Assembly (NCBI RefSeq): GCF_000633255.1
Contig: NZ_AYMJ01000011.1
Coordinates: forward strand, 124,001-188,000
DNA length: 64,000 nt
Source: Pseudomonas sp. H1h
Lineage (GTDB): Bacteria > Pseudomonadota > Gammaproteobacteria > Pseudomonadales > Pseudomonadaceae
Direction of reading: 5' to 3'
The first letter of the stretch is position 1. Each line of letters opens with the position of its first letter. This document shows, one piece after another, positions 55,914 to 64,000 of this stretch. Under the pieces are notes generated by a model. It made no database searches. It was not told where the DNA came from and worked only from the letters and a program-made list of their open reading frames with translations. Both the position numbers and the translations under genes were made by a program.

Positions 55914-56894
55914 TCAGCTCTGGAACCATTCGTGGCGTTCGTTGAAGGTGCGCTGGATCAGTTCGACCAGGGTCTGCACTTCGCCGACGTCTCGCGATTC
56001 AACATTGACCGCCAGCCACGCCTGTAACCGCATCGGCTCGTCAAACAGCCCCGGCAGCGCAGTCAGCCCGCGATCGAAGCGGCTCATGTACGCCGGCAGC
56101 AAACCGATGCAGGCGCTGCAGCGGATCATTTCCAGCATCAGCTCATAGGACTGCATCTGGACCACGCCAGCGAGGCGCTGTTCGACCAGCTCATTCCACG
56201 GCCGGAAGCTGTCGATCTGCCGGTCGTGTTGCCATTGCACCAGCATGAAATCGCTCAGGTCGTCGGCACTGGCCGGGCGCGCGGTGACGCGCGAATAGCG
56301 TTTGGCGATGTGCGGCAGGTAATCCAGGTGCGCCAGTGCCTGTGGCTGACTGGTGGCGAAGGTCGGGCCGGGATTGGGGGTTTCGCCGTGGGCCAGCCAC
56401 AGCACCACGTCGGCGCTGACCGCGCGCAGCGCCAGTTCGCTGTCCAGCGCGATGATTTCCAGGCGCACGCTGGCGTTGCGGCGCAACAGCGCGATCAGGT
56501 CGCGACCGAGGATGTCATGCAGGATTGACTCGGCGACGGCCAGACGCACCAGCGGCTGCTCGACCACCGGCAGTTTGCGCTCGTGGGCCAGTGCCACCAG
56601 TTGCGCCTGAAGTTGCAGGCCCTCGCGGGTCAGGCTCAGGGCACTGCCCTGAAAGCTGAACAGCGAGTGCTGCAGTTCTTGTTCAAGCTGCGCCAGTTGC
56701 TTGCGCAGCAAGGTCGAACGCACGTTGAGGCTGCGCGCCGCCTGCATGAAGCAGCCACAGCGAGCACTGACCAGAAAATATTGCGCGACGTCGGCATCGA
56801 TGGTCGCAGCTTGCGCCAGCCAAGGCTCGCGCTCGCCCTGTGCCCAGCGATAATCGGGGCTACCCTGTCGTCCTGCGGGTTCGGTGAATGACAT
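55914..56894 (-). CDS. LysR-type transcriptional regulator
   Basis: A 326-residue LysR-family regulator. The helix-turn-helix lies around residues 35-90 (VAQYFLVSARCGCFMQAARSLN; STLLRKQLAQLEQEL; SALSLTREGLQL), somewhat displaced by a longer N-terminus of about 30 residues (MSFTEPAGRQGSPDYRWAQ). The effector domain occupies about 115-320 (PLVRLAVAESILHDILGRDLI is its first strand and helix). AGGGAGTCATCG supports the start. No divergent target gene is adjacent; the nearest operons are the secretion cluster downstream and the GNAT gene. Effector unknown. Confidence 0.9.
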   Translation of the reverse strand: MSFTEPAGRQGSPDYRWAQGEREPWLAQAATIDADVAQYFLVSARCGCFMQAARSLNVRSTLLRKQLAQLEQELQHSLFSFQGSALSLTREGLQLQAQLVALAHERKLPVVEQPLVRLAVAESILHDILGRDLIALLRRNASVRLEIIALDSELALRAVSADVVLWLAHGETPNPGPTFATSQPQALAHLDYLPHIAKRYSRVTARPASADDLSDFMLVQWQHDRQIDSFRPWNELVEQRLAGVVQMQSYELMLEMIRCSACIGLLPAYMSRFDRGLTALPGLFDEPMRLQAWLAVNVESRDVGEVQTLVELIQRTFNERHEWFQS

Positions 56895-56943
56895 CGATGA
56901 CTCCCTGTCGATCTTTGTATTTTGAAAAACACCACGGTTCTAC

Positions 56944-57033
56944 TGTGGGAGCGGGCTTGCTCGCGAAGGGGCCATGCCTGCCAGCGTGTCCGTTGAATGC
57001 CACACCGCTTTCGCGAGCAAGCCCGCTCCCACC
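56944..57033. repeat. REPIN
   Basis: Inverted REPs at 56944-56967 and 57010-57033, 42-base spacer, just past the 3' end of the TpsB/Exb operon and upstream of the LysR gene. Confidence 0.9.
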
Positions 57034-57055
57034 CGGGTCCTGCGGTGAGTCACGA

Positions 57056-58003
57056 TCAGCGTTTCTCTTCCAGGACCTTGTTCAGCTCAGCCCCGTCGAT
57101 ACTCAGCGTCGCCGTGTTGAGCATGCCGTCCAGATACGCCTGGGCGATCTGCTCCTGACGCTGGGCACGCAAGGCCTGGGTCAGTTGGTCACGCAATTCG
57201 TCGAGGGTCGCGGTGCGCGCCGGTTGCTGTTCGGTGAGTTTGATCACGTGGAATCCGGCGGCGCTCTGCAGCGGCTCGGACACCGCGCCGACCTTGAGCC
57301 GCGCCACCGCGCCACGTACCTGCGGCACCAACTGCTGCAACGGTTGCAACCCGGTGTCGCCGCCGCGCTCGGCGGTCAGCCGGTCCTGCGAATACTGGCT
57401 CGCCAGCGCAGCAAAATCCCCCGGCGTGGCTTGAGCCTTTTTGCTCAGCTCCGTCGCCTGTTTGCGCACTGCTTCGAGGTTCTGCGAGTCATTCACGGCG
57501 AGGAAAATCTGGCTCACCCGATACAACGCCGGGGTTTGCCATTCAGCCTTGCCGGCGTCGTAGGCCTGCTGCAGCTCGGCCGCACTCGGGTAGTCCGCCG
57601 GCACTTCGCTGACCGAGCGCAGGTAATCACGGAAGACAATTTGCTCGGTCGCCGCCCGGGTTTGCCGCACCACGTCCGGACGCTGCGCCCAGCCCTGGGC
57701 GTCGGCCTGTTCGAGCACGGCTTTCTCCGCCAGACGCGTGCGCAGCCAGCGCTCCAGCGCCTCACGGTTACCGCGCAGTTGCTCGCGAGTCGTTGGCGGG
57801 ACGGTCGCCAGGAGCGCCTGCAATTCCTGCGGCGTCACCTGCTGATTGCCCAACCGCGCCACTGCCGGGCCGGCAGCAACCGCCGCCAAAGGCGACGATT
57901 GCTGCGCGGCGACCGGGTCTGTACCCGGTCGCAGCACCAGCGCCACGGCTACCACCAACAGCGCCACTGCCCCGGCGCCGATCACCATGGCAGGCTTTTT
58001 CAC
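57056..58003 (-). CDS. Exported parvulin-type peptidyl-prolyl isomerase
   Basis: A 315-residue periplasmic folding factor. An N-terminal helix (MKKPAMVIGAGAVALLVVAV) is a signal anchor; SurA-like helical regions surround a parvulin domain (about residues 155-255) with YRVSQIFLAV, LASQYSQDRLTAERGGDTG and VSEPLQSAAGFHVIKLTEQQPA. It is the last gene of the secretion operon and probably helps the secreted TpsA protein or its barrel fold in the periplasm. Its ATG overlaps the YbjN-like stop. The P. aeruginosa counterpart near pdtB is PA0699. Confidence 0.92.
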   Translation of the reverse strand: MKKPAMVIGAGAVALLVVAVALVLRPGTDPVAAQQSSPLAAVAAGPAVARLGNQQVTPQELQALLATVPPTTREQLRGNREALERWLRTRLAEKAVLEQADAQGWAQRPDVVRQTRAATEQIVFRDYLRSVSEVPADYPSAAELQQAYDAGKAEWQTPALYRVSQIFLAVNDSQNLEAVRKQATELSKKAQATPGDFAALASQYSQDRLTAERGGDTGLQPLQQLVPQVRGAVARLKVGAVSEPLQSAAGFHVIKLTEQQPARTATLDELRDQLTQALRAQRQEQIAQAYLDGMLNTATLSIDGAELNKVLEEKR

Positions 58004-58470
58004 AGCGCGACTTCCTCTTGCTCGGCGACGGCGACTTTGGCTGTCGAGGTTTGCGCGGCCTGGCTGAAATCACGCAGATAAACGATGAACTCCTGCAACA
58101 GGCGATCCCACAATTCGAGGTTGCCACGCAGGTGATCGTTGCTCACGCCCGCCGCGACCACCACGTCCATTTCCATCACCAGAAACTCGCCCTGCAACGA
58201 CAACCGCGCAAACCGGCGGCTGGCGTTCCACTGTTCGGCCACACCCTGTGGCAACTCACCTTGCACCCGCAGCGCGCAACTGAAGGTGAAATCGACGTAG
58301 CTGCCCTGCTCCACCGCCGTGTTGCCGAAACGCACGGCATAACCGATGCCCTGGCTGGCGCTGAGCAATTGCACGATACCGTTCTGTTCGGTCTGGTTGA
58401 CGCGATAACCGGCGGCCTGCAGGACTTCAGTCAGGGATTGTGGCGATACGTGAGTGATCAATTGAGTCAT
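58000..58470 (-). CDS. YbjN-domain protein
   Basis: A 156-residue soluble protein of the YbjN family, with a fold like the type III secretion chaperones. It reads MTQLITHVSPQSLTEVLQAAGYRVNQ, then FTFSCALRVQG and a long helix near WDRLLQEFIVYLRDF. No enzyme motif. Its stop overlaps the isomerase start (ATGA), and it lies 30 bases after the coiled-coil gene. A chaperone role for a secreted or assembled partner of the cluster is inference. Confidence 0.85.
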   Translation of the reverse strand: MTQLITHVSPQSLTEVLQAAGYRVNQTEQNGIVQLLSASQGIGYAVRFGNTAVEQGSYVDFTFSCALRVQGELPQGVAEQWNASRRFARLSLQGEFLVMEMDVVVAAGVSNDHLRGNLELWDRLLQEFIVYLRDFSQAAQTSTAKVAVAEQEEVAL

Positions 58471-58500
58471 TGTTTCATCCTTGTTTATCAGTCTTTTAAA

Positions 58501-59130
58501 TCAGTGTGCGAGCGCGGCTTGCGGCGCGTCGAATTGAGTCTTGTAAAGCTCGTCACCGAACCCCTGAGCCAGTTCATCGAACTTGACCCGGGCGCTGCCC
58601 GCAAAGGGCTGGCGGATCTTCATCACCTCGGCCACATCGATGTTTTCGTAGGCGGTGAGGATCTGCTTGGCGACGCCGTACATTTGCTGATTCTTGACTG
58701 AACATTGCTGCACTTGTGTGTCACGTTCAGCCAATTGCGCCTGAAGCTTAGACCGTTCTGCCTCTTTGGCACGGGCCATGACCAACAACTCGTCGTAGGC
58801 CTTCTTGAACTTGCCGACCTGCTCGTTACTCGCCGCGACTTGCGCCTGGGCCTGGCTGTGCAGATTCTGCTGCTGGTCGGCCAACTGCTCGGCAACGCCT
58901 TTGGCCTTGGCCAGCTCGGCGGTCAATTGCTTGATCTGCGCCTGCGCGGCCTTGGCCTCGTTCTGAGCCGCCAGTTGCGCGGCGCTGGCCTGGGCCTGCT
59001 GGCTTTGCAGGGCCTGCAATTGCTGGGTGGTGCTGCGCAACTGGGTGCGCAGACGCTCCTCCATGCCTTCGGCACTGGCCCCTTGAGCAACGAAGAAACT
59101 CAGCCCCAACAGTAAAACTCGTGCGTGCAT
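58501..59130 (-). CDS. Periplasmic coiled-coil protein
   Basis: A 209-residue exported protein. The signal peptide MHARVLLLGLSFFVAQGASA is followed by about 130 residues of Ala/Gln-rich coiled coil (LRTQLRSTTQQLQALQSQQA; KAKGVAEQLADQQQNL) and a compact C-terminal part (YGVAKQILTAYENIDVAEVM). Similar proteins are sometimes labelled DNA-repair ATPase because of coiled-coil matches, but no ATPase motif exists here. It lies 18 bases after the porin gene in the same operon. A periplasmic scaffold between inner-membrane Exb/TonB parts and the outer membrane is plausible but unproven. Confidence 0.85.
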   Translation of the reverse strand: MHARVLLLGLSFFVAQGASAEGMEERLRTQLRSTTQQLQALQSQQAQASAAQLAAQNEAKAAQAQIKQLTAELAKAKGVAEQLADQQQNLHSQAQAQVAASNEQVGKFKKAYDELLVMARAKEAERSKLQAQLAERDTQVQQCSVKNQQMYGVAKQILTAYENIDVAEVMKIRQPFAGSARVKFDELAQGFGDELYKTQFDAPQAALAH

Positions 59131-59148
59131 GACCGTACTCCCGGCGCC

Positions 59149-60846
59149 TTAGAAGCGCGTGTTGATCTCAAGCTGCAAGACGTCGATATCAAACGGCGCG
59201 CCGTACACCGTCTCGGTACTCATCCAGCGGCCGGTGGCATAGACGTTCTTCGCCAGACCGTAGTTGCCACCGAGGAAATAGCCCTTGGCGTTGGTGCCGC
59301 CGAGGTGGAACGACGAATCGTTGAAGCCGTCAGGCAAGGCGTCCGGCTGGATGTACTTGTAGCCGGCGAACAGATTCCAGTCGCCCTGTCGTTTCAGGTC
59401 CAGCGCGTTGCCGAGGGTGAACTGCACCATCCACGCATTGGCGCCGCTTTCGATATCGCCGCTGCTGTTGAGGTTGTTGACGATCTGCCCCTCGGAGCGC
59501 TTGCGCATGTCGCCTTCGTCGTAACCGAGGTTGTGGATGTAGTTACCCTGGCTACGCAATTTGAAGTCCTGCGGCAGATCGGCGTCCCACACCAGATTCA
59601 GGTCAAGCAGGTTGAACTCCGACGCCAGACCGACGAATTGCGGTTGCGGTGTGGTCGTAGGGTTGGCCGGGTTTGGCGTGATGTCACGCAGCAGGAACAC
59701 GCTGTTGCCCTTCTGCATGAATGCCACCCGCGAGCCGTCGGTGTCGCAGCCAGGGGCGCCGGCCCACGGTGCGCAAGGGCTGGAGCGCTGGCCCTGAATG
59801 TCGTCGAAACGGTAGTAGGCCAAGGCCCCCTTGAGACGGTTGTTGCTGTTGATCGCCCACTTGGCGCCGATCTGCGCGCCGTACAGCCACTTGTTGTCGC
59901 TTTCTTCCTTGTCGAAGCCGTTGCTGGTGCTGGTGTCGTTGGTGTAGTCCACCGGGAACGCGCCGACGGTGCCGAACACACCCCAGTCGCGGTTAAGTTT
60001 GTGGTCGAAAATCGCTGCCACGCCGTCGAAATTGAGGTCGTTGGAATACAGCATGTCGGTGGACATGAACGGGTTGGCAAAGCGGCCACCGGTCACCGTC
60101 AACTCATCCGTCGGCTTCCAGTTCAGGTAACCCTGATCGAGCCAGATGTCTTTCTTGGCGAAACCACCGCCCAGGCTCTGGGTGGTCGACACCGGGTTGT
60201 TGTCGGAGCCGGTGCCAAGGCGAATGCCGGCGGTCCATTGCGGCGCAATCTCGGCCTTCATGCCCAGACGTGCGCGAATGCGAAATTGATTGGTGCGGTC
60301 TTCGCGGGTGTTGAGCAACGGCGGCAGATTGGTGCTGCTGTTGGGGTTCACATCGTACGGGCCGTTGTTGTTGAGCTTGGCAAAGTCGACGATCTCGTTG
60401 CTGTTACTGTCCGAGTAGTAGCGCGATTCGTCACGCAGACGGATGTCGCCATCGAAGCTGATGCGCGAGGTCCACTCCGGGAAGGTGTTGGGCGCGGCCC
60501 AGTTTTCCTGCTTGGCGGTGGCCATGACTTCGGCCTTGACCTGATCGCGGATCTGATCGCGCACGGCGGCCGGCACGTACTGCACGCGCACATCGCCCGG
60601 TGCGGCCACCGGGCCTGCTGCCACCGCTGTGGAGGCTGCCGCCTGTTTGGCCTGGGCGGCTTCGTTCTGTGCCTGGGCGATCAGCGCGTCGGCCTTGTCC
60701 TGTTTCAAAATGCCCTGCTCGACCAGCAAGCGGATCAGATTGATCGTGGCGTTCTCCGAAGGCGCGGGCGCTGCCGCGGCCTGACCGACCAGGGTCGCGA
60801 TGACCATGCCGATCGCCAGGGACAATCGATTCACATTGGAAATCAT
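59149..60846 (-). CDS. Putative outer-membrane porin of the TpsB/Exb cluster
   Basis: A 565-residue outer-membrane barrel. The signal peptide MISNVNRLSLAIGMVIATLVGQAAA is followed by a short coiled-coil region (LIRLLVEQGILKQDKADALIAQ split by charged residues) typical of the Putative_porin family, then a large barrel (FDGDIRLRDESRYY; RTNQFRIRARLGMKAEI; LTVTGGRFANPFMSTDM) ending in LQLEINTRF. AAGGAG lies about 10 bases before the ATG at 60846; an in-frame GTG two codons upstream is less likely. In P. aeruginosa the equivalent position holds PA0696. The substrate is unknown. Confidence 0.9.
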   Translation of the reverse strand: MISNVNRLSLAIGMVIATLVGQAAAAPAPSENATINLIRLLVEQGILKQDKADALIAQAQNEAAQAKQAAASTAVAAGPVAAPGDVRVQYVPAAVRDQIRDQVKAEVMATAKQENWAAPNTFPEWTSRISFDGDIRLRDESRYYSDSNSNEIVDFAKLNNNGPYDVNPNSSTNLPPLLNTREDRTNQFRIRARLGMKAEIAPQWTAGIRLGTGSDNNPVSTTQSLGGGFAKKDIWLDQGYLNWKPTDELTVTGGRFANPFMSTDMLYSNDLNFDGVAAIFDHKLNRDWGVFGTVGAFPVDYTNDTSTSNGFDKEESDNKWLYGAQIGAKWAINSNNRLKGALAYYRFDDIQGQRSSPCAPWAGAPGCDTDGSRVAFMQKGNSVFLLRDITPNPANPTTTPQPQFVGLASEFNLLDLNLVWDADLPQDFKLRSQGNYIHNLGYDEGDMRKRSEGQIVNNLNSSGDIESGANAWMVQFTLGNALDLKRQGDWNLFAGYKYIQPDALPDGFNDSSFHLGGTNAKGYFLGGNYGLAKNVYATGRWMSTETVYGAPFDIDVLQLEINTRF

Positions 60847-60900
60847 CTGCACACAACTCCTTTTGGCAAAGCTTGAATGCTTGGCAATAAATAGGTTCGG

Positions 60901-61605
60901 TTAACCCGGACGCCGCCCTTGCAGGGACAGGCGCACGGGCAAAGTCATGGAGGCCGGTGGCCGTTCGCTCAGGTGCGGCGCATTGCGCAGCGCCGCCAGC
61001 ACCTGGGTGTCGATTTCGGGGTTGCCGCTGGACTTGATCAGCTCGACGCGGGTGATCTCGCCGACACTGCTCAGCCACACATCGGCCTGCAGCGAAAACG
61101 CGAGGTTGCGCAGGTCCGGGTTCTCGCGCAGCAGCTTCTGAAACGTGAACGCGAGGAACTGGCTGTAGGTGCCGGTGCCCAGCCGCCCGCCCCCGGCACC
61201 GGCCATGCCACCGCCCTTGCCCGCACCGATGTTGAACGCGTCGCTGCCGCTCTGGGCATCGCCGTCCATTTGCATCGGGTTGGCCAGATCGTCGGCAGGC
61301 GATGGCGGTGCTTGCTCTTCGGGCTTGACCTCTTGCGGCTCGGGCGTCGGCTCGGGCTCGACGATTTTCTCTTCCACTGGAGTTTCCGGCTCCGGCGGTT
61401 TCTCCGGGGGCGGCGGCGGTGGTGGTGGCAACGGAATGATCGTCGGCACCCTCGGTGCTTCACGGCGGATGCCGCTCATGTCGTTGGCCCACTGCCACAG
61501 GAACCACGCGGCGAGCGCACCGATGACCAGCCCCACGCCCCACTTCGCATAACGCAGCGCAGGCGTTTTAACCGGTAACGGCTCGATCGGGAGTTGTGCG
61601 GTCAT
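60901..61605 (-). CDS. TonB-family protein
   Basis: A 234-residue TonB-like energy transducer. One N-terminal helix (about residues 22-42) contains the membrane-anchoring part; then a proline-rich stretch (about 55-105, PPPPPPPPEKPPEPETP) spans the periplasm, a Gly-rich linker follows (GAGKGGGMAGAGGGRLG), and a C-terminal domain (about 145-230) has VWLSSVGEITRVELIKSSGN, similar to TonB/TolA C-termini. It is encoded directly after exbD and the ExbB-fusion, so together they form a proton-driven complex that probably energises an outer-membrane partner in this cluster. Confidence 0.92.
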   Translation of the reverse strand: MTAQLPIEPLPVKTPALRYAKWGVGLVIGALAAWFLWQWANDMSGIRREAPRVPTIIPLPPPPPPPPEKPPEPETPVEEKIVEPEPTPEPQEVKPEEQAPPSPADDLANPMQMDGDAQSGSDAFNIGAGKGGGMAGAGGGRLGTGTYSQFLAFTFQKLLRENPDLRNLAFSLQADVWLSSVGEITRVELIKSSGNPEIDTQVLAALRNAPHLSERPPASMTLPVRLSLQGRRPG

Positions 61606-61608
61606 GAC

Positions 61609-62034
61609 TCAGCCCTGACTCGGTTTGCCGGTCACCAGACCGACCTGGGACAGTTCGAGCCGGCGCAGCAGATCCAGCACTTCGATGACCTTCTGGTACT
61701 GCACCGTGGCGTCGCCGCGCACGATCACCGGGAAGTCCGGGTTCTGCGCTTTCTCGATGCGCAGGCGTTCTTCCAGCTCGGCGAGCGTCACCGGATAGGC
61801 ATCGAGGAACACCTGGCCGCCGTCATTGACCGAAATCGCCTTGGTCTTGGCTTCCGACAGTGAAACCGCAGCACTGGCCTTGGGCAGGTTGATCTGAATC
61901 CCCGAAACCTGCGCGGTGGCAGTAAGGATGAACATCACCAACACCACCATCAGCACGTCGACCAGCGGGGTGATGTTGATGCTGTCCACCGCTGCATCTT
62001 CGTCATCGTCGTGGGAGGCATTTACAGACGCCAT
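61609..62034 (-). CDS. exbD: ExbD biopolymer transporter
   Basis: A 141-residue ExbD/TolR protein: a cytoplasmic N-terminus, one helix with the essential aspartate (D26 in NITPLVDVLMVVLVMF) and a periplasmic domain (ISVNDGGQVFLDAYPVT; VIVRGDATVQYQKVIEVLDLL). With the ExbB-like domain it forms the proton channel driving the TonB-like protein 3 bases downstream. It is 11 bases after the ExbB-fusion gene. P. aeruginosa PA0694 (exbD2) occupies the same place next to pdtB. Confidence 0.95.
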   Translation of the reverse strand: MASVNASHDDDEDAAVDSINITPLVDVLMVVLVMFILTATAQVSGIQINLPKASAAVSLSEAKTKAISVNDGGQVFLDAYPVTLAELEERLRIEKAQNPDFPVIVRGDATVQYQKVIEVLDLLRRLELSQVGLVTGKPSQG

Positions 62035-62045
62035 GTCAGTGCTCC

Positions 62046-63845
62046 TCAGGCCGGTACGGAGTGGTTGGCATGATGGCCGCGCGGGTGCGACGCCTCACTG
62101 ATCTGGCTCTCGCCATGTAACTCCGCCAGACGGGTGATGAATTCATCGACGAACACGCGCATGTCGGCGCTGACCTCCTTGTTGCGGGTGATCAGGCGGT
62201 TGTAGCCAAACAGCGCCGGGATCGCGACGAACAGGCCCATGGCGGTGGCGAGCAACGCAGCGGCCATGCCCGGGGCGATGGCGTTGATGTTGACGTCGCC
62301 GGCCATTGCGGTGCCGAGGAACACCACCATGATCCCCAGCACGGTCCCGAGCAGGCCGATGTACGGGCCGCCGGCGATGGCGTTGGACAGGGTCGAGAGT
62401 TTCGAGCTGAGCGCCTGGTTCTCGCGGGTTCGCACACCGTCCATCGAGCAGCGGATGGCTTCGATGGTTGCGGCGGACACCGAGGAGGTATCGGCGCCCT
62501 GCTCGCGACGGGTGCGGATCTCCTTGACCGCCACCGAGTACAGGCGCCACAGCGGCGAATGCTGCAGGCGCTGGGCCAGTTGCGCGTCGTCGGCGAACAT
62601 TTCCAGGCGTGTGCCGACCTTGGCGAACTGTACGCGGAAGTCTTCGTTGGCCGCCGTGACGCGGCTCAGAGTGCGGTTCTTGCGCAGCATGATGATCCAC
62701 GACTGGAACATCATCAGCACCAGCACGGCGATAATCACCCAGGCGTCCACCGGCACCGCGTTGAGCAGAAAACCGAGGCTGCCGAAACCGAAACCGGACT
62801 GTTCTTCGTCGACGCCGTAGGCCACCAGTTTCGACTCGGCGCCTTGCGAGCTCGCGTCAGCCAGCAACAGCGGCGCCGGGCGAGCGACTTTCGACAGGCG
62901 CAGTTCGTCGATGGCGCCCACGAACGGTTGGTAAGGCCCTTCGTGCAGATCGGCGCCAATGGCCATGACCGAATTGAACGCCGGCATGGCCTGGGCCAGA
63001 GCCGCACCTTCACGACCGTTGAGGTAGAGCGTCACTTTCGAGCCTTCGGCGGTCACCGCGACGTGCTGCCATTGGCCAGGATTCAGCGGTTGAGTGGCGA
63101 CGGCGCGCTGGCCGTCGATCTCCACGAACGGCACGCCCTGATTCACACCGATCAGCAGGCTGTTGGTGCCTTCGCGGCGGGCCAGGATCAATTGCTCGCC
63201 ATTGGCCTGATCCAGTCGCAGCCAGGCACTGAAGGTGAATGCGCTGCCGGCGTTGTGCTGCAGCGACGCACTGGCCGGCAGCAGCAATGGCTGACCGCTG
63301 AACTGCAAGGCGCGCCCTACTACGCCGTCAATCGCGGCGCCGGTCGCGCTCTGCGCGGTGTTGCCGTAAGCAGTGGTGTCTTTCGCCGGGGTGCCAGTGT
63401 CGCCCTCGAAGTGATAAAGCGCGGTGTAATTCGGATCGAATGTCAGTTGGCCGTTGCCGGTGGCCGGCGCTTTCTGGTTGCCGTAGTACATCCAGATGTC
63501 CTGGCGCTGGCCGCCCTCGACATTCGGCACGTCGACCCAGATCAGCGCCATGCCCATCAGCGCGTCGAAGCTTTCGATCTGGTGGTTGAGCACGGTCTTG
63601 TCGTCGGCGGCAACGAAGCGCAGGTCCGAGCCGTCTTCTTTCACGCCATCAAACGTGAAGTTGCCAGTGTGCAGGCGCACCAGCAGCGCGGTGCGGCCCA
63701 GCGCCTGATTGATTCCGGCGCCCTGCGGCGTGGTATCGACGGCGATCTGTTTGCGGTAGTGCCAGTCGTCCTGCCACCAGGCCTGAGCCGTGGCCGGGAG
63801 CACGAAGCCCAGGCAGATCAACAACGAAAGAATGAGGCGCTGCAT
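62046..63845 (-). CDS. DUF2341-LamG-ExbB fusion protein
   Basis: A 599-residue fusion. After the signal peptide MQRLILSLLICLGFVLPATA comes a DUF2341 domain (about 25-135: WWQDDWHYRKQIAVDTT; IWVDVPNVEGG; DIWMYYGNQKA), then a concanavalin/laminin-G-like domain (about 140-330: YTALYHFEGDTGTPAKDTTAYG; FTFSAWLRLDQANGEQ; GAIDELRLSKVARP). From about residue 365 it is an ExbB/MotA-TolQ proton-channel subunit with three helices (VDAWVIIAVLVLMMFQSWI; GGPYIGLLGTVLGIMVVFLG; MAAALLATAMGLFVAIPALFGYN). The glycan-binding-like ectodomain joined to a proton channel is uncommon. P. aeruginosa PA0693 (exbB2) is the positional equivalent. Confidence 0.94.
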   Translation of the reverse strand: MQRLILSLLICLGFVLPATAQAWWQDDWHYRKQIAVDTTPQGAGINQALGRTALLVRLHTGNFTFDGVKEDGSDLRFVAADDKTVLNHQIESFDALMGMALIWVDVPNVEGGQRQDIWMYYGNQKAPATGNGQLTFDPNYTALYHFEGDTGTPAKDTTAYGNTAQSATGAAIDGVVGRALQFSGQPLLLPASASLQHNAGSAFTFSAWLRLDQANGEQLILARREGTNSLLIGVNQGVPFVEIDGQRAVATQPLNPGQWQHVAVTAEGSKVTLYLNGREGAALAQAMPAFNSVMAIGADLHEGPYQPFVGAIDELRLSKVARPAPLLLADASSQGAESKLVAYGVDEEQSGFGFGSLGFLLNAVPVDAWVIIAVLVLMMFQSWIIMLRKNRTLSRVTAANEDFRVQFAKVGTRLEMFADDAQLAQRLQHSPLWRLYSVAVKEIRTRREQGADTSSVSAATIEAIRCSMDGVRTRENQALSSKLSTLSNAIAGGPYIGLLGTVLGIMVVFLGTAMAGDVNINAIAPGMAAALLATAMGLFVAIPALFGYNRLITRNKEVSADMRVFVDEFITRLAELHGESQISEASHPRGHHANHSVPA

Positions 63846-63857
63846 GAACGTGCTCCT

Positions 63858-64000
63858 TTAGAAAGTGGCTTGAAGGTTGAAGTGCAGGCGCGATTCCTGT
63901 TTCGAGGTATTCGGCCCTTCGAGTAGCGGATAGCCCCAGTCGAGGCTGCCGGACAGCCATTTGCTGAGGCTGGCGCGGGTGCCCAGGCCGACGCTGGCCA
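63858..64000 (-). CDS. TpsB/FhaC-type outer-membrane transporter (C-terminus only)
   Basis: Only the last 46-47 residues are inside the window: GLGTRASLSKWLSGSLDWGY followed by PLLEGPNTSKQESRLHFNLQATF, then TAA. The DWGYPL element and final Phe in a barrel strand match the C-terminus of ShlB/FhaC two-partner-secretion transporters. It sits 12 bases before the DUF2341-ExbB gene on the same strand, the place of pdtB (PA0692) in P. aeruginosa. Such a protein exports a large TpsA exoprotein, whose gene would be expected beyond the right edge. Confidence 0.75.
   Translation of the reverse strand, partial: ASVGLGTRASLSKWLSGSLDWGYPLLEGPNTSKQESRLHFNLQATF

Overview
The window reads as chromosomal DNA of a fluorescent-group Pseudomonas. 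It has high GC, dense short-gap operons and many copies of the palindromic REP element typical of that group (core tgtgggagcg..ctcgcgaa), usually as inverted pairs (REPINs). Gene families match Pseudomonas throughout: TreS-maltokinase/GlgE, MuxABC-OpmB, MucR, the orphan CcoN4/CcoQ4 oxidase and a PdtB-type secretion locus. I saw no rRNA, tRNA, CRISPR array, prophage or insertion sequence.

Layout. 1-5.6 kb: trehalose/alpha-glucan genes on the minus strand (treS-maltokinase fusion, cut by the window edge, and glgE), a 52-residue proline-rich ORF and a bidirectional terminator. 5.6-12.7 kb: an MgtC-like membrane protein, a DUF3203 protein, ccoG, a MocR-type regulator, an SDR and a MHYT-GGDEF-EAL c-di-GMP protein. 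13-22.1 kb: the four-gene MuxABC-OpmB efflux operon. 22.2-24.6 kb: tpx, an SRPBCC protein, a YciI-like protein and a 0.7 kb gene-free zone of REPs with a 206/209-bp tandem duplication.

24.8-38.5 kb: one colinear run of twelve plus-strand genes with tiny gaps or start/stop overlaps. It encodes a beta-barrel-like protein, two secreted DUF1254/DUF1214 proteins, a second beta-barrel-like protein, a MoxR ATPase, a DUF58 protein, a DUF4381 protein, a VWA protein, a VWA-TPR protein, BatD, a secreted HAD phosphatase-like protein and an arylsulfatase. It looks like a MoxR/Bat envelope-maturation machine co-transcribed with its possible clients, and it is the strongest candidate here for an undescribed system. 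Two of its genes carry REP DNA inside the reading frame. Next come an MFS/spermidine-synthase-like fusion, a DUF3313 lipoprotein, an octaheme cytochrome with TPRs and an unrecognised membrane protein (38.7-45.7 kb).

45.9-50 kb: DUF934 and nitrite/sulfite reductase genes divergent from ccoN4-ccoQ4. In P. aeruginosa this set sits beside ccoG and the MocR regulator; here those two lie about 36 kb away. 50.1-54.4 kb: an accessory-looking patch with a 16-bp palindrome, an Ig-like protein and two tandem halovibrin-like lipoproteins separated by a micro-ORF. 54.5-56.9 kb: a racemase, a GNAT acetyltransferase and a LysR regulator.

57-64 kb: a minus-strand operon resembling the P. aeruginosa pdtB-exbB2-exbD2 region: a TpsB transporter (partial), a DUF2341-LamG-ExbB fusion, ExbD, a TonB-like protein, a porin, a coiled-coil protein, a YbjN protein and a parvulin-type isomerase. 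Genes were called by reading translated frames for family motifs, length, ribosome-binding sites and operon spacing. No database search was run.
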